Assembly (NCBI GenBank): GCA_944472155.2
Contig: OX235279.1
Span: 60,175,564-60,239,563 of the forward strand
Source: Trichobilharzia szidati
Taxonomy: Eukaryota > Platyhelminthes > Trematoda > Strigeidida > Schistosomatidae
DNA: 64,000 bases
Reading direction: 5' to 3'
A program made the position numbers and the translations under genes. Below, one piece after another: positions 61,504 to 64,000 of this stretch. Below the pieces are notes generated by a model. The model worked only from the letters and a program-made list of their open reading frames with translations, had not been told where the DNA came from and searched no databases. Positions within the stretch are counted from its first letter, which is position 1. The number at the start of each line of letters is the position of its first letter.

Positions 61504-64000
61504 TGACCGAATTACAGGAACTCAACCAAAACACAGAGAGGGATGGATTCAGGAATTTGTATTTGGCGGAATTATATTTCAAATCAAAATAATAAATATA
61601 TTAACAAACAACAGTAAGTATTTAAACAATACAAAGATAGAAATAGTCAGTCACCACATCCGCCACATGTCGAATGTCTCCTTGCGTATTTATAATGAGG
61701 TCTCGGTTTGCTTGCAAGTCTCTGGGATCTTCTAACTGATTCTGTGATATTATTTTCATCAGTATCATCTGGACTTATTTCTGAATTATCTACAATATCA
61801 GGATTAGTAGCAGAATCATTAAAATTATAATCGAAACGACCTACTTCGTTTATTCTCACTTGATCCAGGTGTCTGTTATGAATTGAATGATCTTCGATGT
61901 CTAATATTTTCACCATTCGATTTTCCATTTTTTGTAGTATGATTCCAACAGAAGGTCTATAGTCATTCCCTCTGTAATAATGTACATCAGAAGTCGTAGA
62001 CATTAGGTGCTTTCTGAGAATTCGAGATTTGAACAGTTTAGCAGGACTTTCATGGGTACTTGTATGCTCCGCATTGCGATATTGAAGTAGGAAGTTATCT
62101 ACACATCTCTCTAGCTCATCAAAATTCTTAGGACTCATTGATGCTATGGCACTCTTTAATGTTCGTACGAAATTTTCTGCCAAACCGTTTGACTGAGGAT
62201 GACGTGGTGCTGTGTACAGATGACGGCAACCTATGTGTTTAAGCCAATCATTGAAGTTCTTCTCAGTGAAATGAGTACCATTATCAGTAACTAAGACATC
62301 TGGAATTCCTTCTCGACTAAAAATCTTTCTCAACGCTCTGTGAGTGAATTTCGCATTAGGACTATCTGTAATTATAACTTCTGGCCATCTAGAATAAGAA
62401 TCCACAATAATTAAAGCATAGTATGAATTTAAGAATGGACCACAGTAATCTGCATGAATACGCTGCCAAACCTCACAAGACGTAGGCCACGGTTGCCTCG
62501 ACGATTTCCCATAGGACATTTTATGCAAACAGCTGGAACAGCTCTTCGATCTTTTGTTAATGTCAGCATCAATTTCCGGCCACCAACATGTTAGACGTGC
62601 TAATGATTTCATCTTATCAGCTCCCAGATGCGCAGAATGAAGATCATCCAAAATCGCAGATCTTAATGTCGGAGGAATAATAATTCTGTCATTCAGACAT
62701 AGAAATCCTTCAGGATGGACTGAAATCTCATCTCTTCGCTTATAAAAGTCCGGAAATCTTCGCTTACACTGAATATTCCAACCTCTTTTCGTTGCATTTA
62801 TAATGCACCCGTAATATTTCCGAGTATCGTTTATAAGTCGAACTCTATCCACAGGTAACGGCTGGACTAACAAACAATCAGTGTCATTAGCAGAATTTTC
62901 AAATAATGAATAACGAGATAAAAAGTCTGCATGAGGTATATCCTTAGCCGATCTGTGTTCAATAGTGTAATCATATGCACTTAGTTCTAAACTCCATCTT
63001 TGAACCATAGCAGCAGATGATCTATTCAAAGATTTTTCTGGGTTGTAAATGAATTTCAAAGCCTGATGATCGGTAACTATGTGAAACTTAGTACCAAAGG
63101 GATACTTGTGCAAGCGTCTTATTGCCCATACAACTGCTAGAGCCTCTTTCTGGGTTTGTGAGTACCCTTGTTCACTCTTACTTAGACGTCTTGAAATACA
63201 AATAACAGGTTGTCCATTTTGCTCAAGTACTGCAGCTATACCCGTAGGAGAAGCATCTGTAGTGAGAACGGACTTATCTTTCGATGAAAAAGGTCTTAAG
63301 AAAGCTTGTTTATTAAGAAACTCCAAAGTTTTTCGCAAGATATCTTCATGTTGTTGTTCCCACTTAAATTGTTTACTGGAGACAATATTAAAAAGTGGAG
63401 ATAACAGTTGAGTGAAATTGGGAATGAATCTGGAGTAAAATTGAAGAGTGCCAATCCATGATCTCAACGACGTCATATTATTAGGTGACGGTGCTTGAAT
63501 TAGAGGTGCCAAACGCCTAGCATCAGGTCTGAAACCCTCAGAGTCTACTGTATATCCCAAGCATGATACAGACAACAAAGTAAAATGACATTTAGATGGA
63601 TTAAGAAGAACATTTTTCTCACAGAAACACCTGAACGGTTTTAAAAGACGTTCATTATGCAATTCGATGTTCGGACCATGAACTATAATGTCGTCTTAGT
63701 AAGACTCAACACCATCTAATCCGTCTATCATCTGATTTATTACTTTTTGAAATATTGCAGGAGAAACCTTTAAACCAAAAGGCAAGAACTTATACTTGAA
63801 CAATCCAAATGGAGTATTAATGGTTGTTAATGCACTAGAAGCTTCGTCAAGAGGAATTTGCAAATAGGCATCTTTTAGATCTATTTTGGAAAAGTATTTT
63901 GAGCCATGTAGCTTGTAGAGAATATCTTCGCTTTCTAGCGTAGTGCAACTTTGCTGTAGAAGACGACTATTGAGTGTAAGACGATAGTCACCACAAATTC
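61504..64000 (-). mobile_element. Ty3/gypsy element, 3' part, runs off the window
   Basis: The - strand element comprises pol (63999-61647) followed by a putative short 3' LTR (61658-61504; TGTGGTGACT…TTCGGTCA, 155 bases). Its outer edge is followed by CGCAA at 61499-61503, a possible TSD half; the other half is outside the window. The LTR start overlaps the last codons of pol, and no strong polypurine tract precedes it, so the LTR call is weaker than the element call. Confidence 0.75.
61647..63999 (-). pseudogene. gypsy pol with a stop inside the YxDD box
   Basis: From the window edge the frame is RT: YFSKIDLKDAYLQIPLD, FLPFGLKVSPAIFQ, then the catalytic box, where the codons read Tyr-TAA-Asp-Asp (TAA at 63698-63696). 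From there it is open to 61647 (671 codons): a TVDSEGFRPD segment, RNase H (TTDASPTGIAAVL, QKEALAVVWAI, TDHQALKFI), integrase zinc binding (H-x3-H…C-x2-C, CSSCLHKM), the DDE core (HADYCGPF, VTDNGTHFT, HPQSNGLAENF) and a tail ending in TCGGCGD. The sequence style is close to the schistosome Boudicca-like group, but I cannot confirm the family. Apart from the single stop, everything visible is intact. Confidence 0.88.

Noticed and set aside
61148..61735. 195-codon + strand open frame
   Set aside because: It is antisense to the CR1-like endonuclease and crosses the gypsy LTR boundary, so it cannot be a single real gene.

Overview
The window reads as nuclear DNA of a schistosome-like trematode (Schistosoma or a close relative). 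The evidence is AT-rich sequence, a spliced gene whose first three introns are only 39, 33 and 30 bases long before kilobase introns (a trait reported for schistosomes), and a dense mix of RTE (SR2-like), CR1-like, Ty3/gypsy and Penelope-like retroelements plus a tRNA-derived SINE. No bacterial operon, CRISPR array or rRNA was seen. The species is an inference; nothing here proves it.

Two host genes can be supported. (1) On the + strand, 9516-25225, ten exons encode an ArfGAP2/3-type protein of about 533 residues, with an intact zinc finger and conserved C-terminal repeats. (2) On the - strand, 53769 down to at least 47469, three exons encode the start of a protein of unknown function; its N-terminus resembles the second half of a death effector domain. 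Its 3' end was not found.

Layout. 0.6-1.0 kb: decayed gypsy fragment. 1.4-6.8 kb: near full-length but broken CR1-like element carrying a solo LTR. 7.3-8.6 kb: fragment of a second CR1-like copy. 9.5-25.2 kb: ArfGAP gene, with an RTE fragment, a SINE and Penelope-type terminal repeats in its introns. 26-35 kb: fragments of another non-LTR family and tRNA-derived SINEs in otherwise featureless DNA. 35.9-40.3 kb: a - strand RTE element split by a + strand RTE with an open 777-codon frame. 40.3-45.9 kb: a Penelope-like element split by an internally deleted gypsy element. 47.5-53.8 kb: the second host gene, whose 5.5-kb intron holds a 1.06-kb near-perfect palindromic insertion. 56.5-58.6 kb: a - strand CR1-like element with two further insertions nested inside it. 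59.6-61.5 kb: another decayed CR1-like element. 61.5-64.0 kb: a gypsy element running off the window, with a stop codon inside its reverse transcriptase YxDD box.

Most of the window's history can be read from target-site duplications (TSDs). I found eight insertions with matching flanks: CCCTG (solo LTR), a 10-base pair (RTE in RTE), TTAAT (gypsy in Penelope), a 13-base pair (palindrome), an 11-base pair (RTE tail in the palindrome's loop), an 11-base pair (683-base insert in CR1), a 13-base pair (RTE tail in that insert), and an unpaired CGCAA candidate at the last gypsy LTR. The most novel-looking signals are the palindromic Penelope-type insertion and the 683-base insert, whose 5' end shows base pairing spaced as in HDV-like self-cleaving ribozymes.
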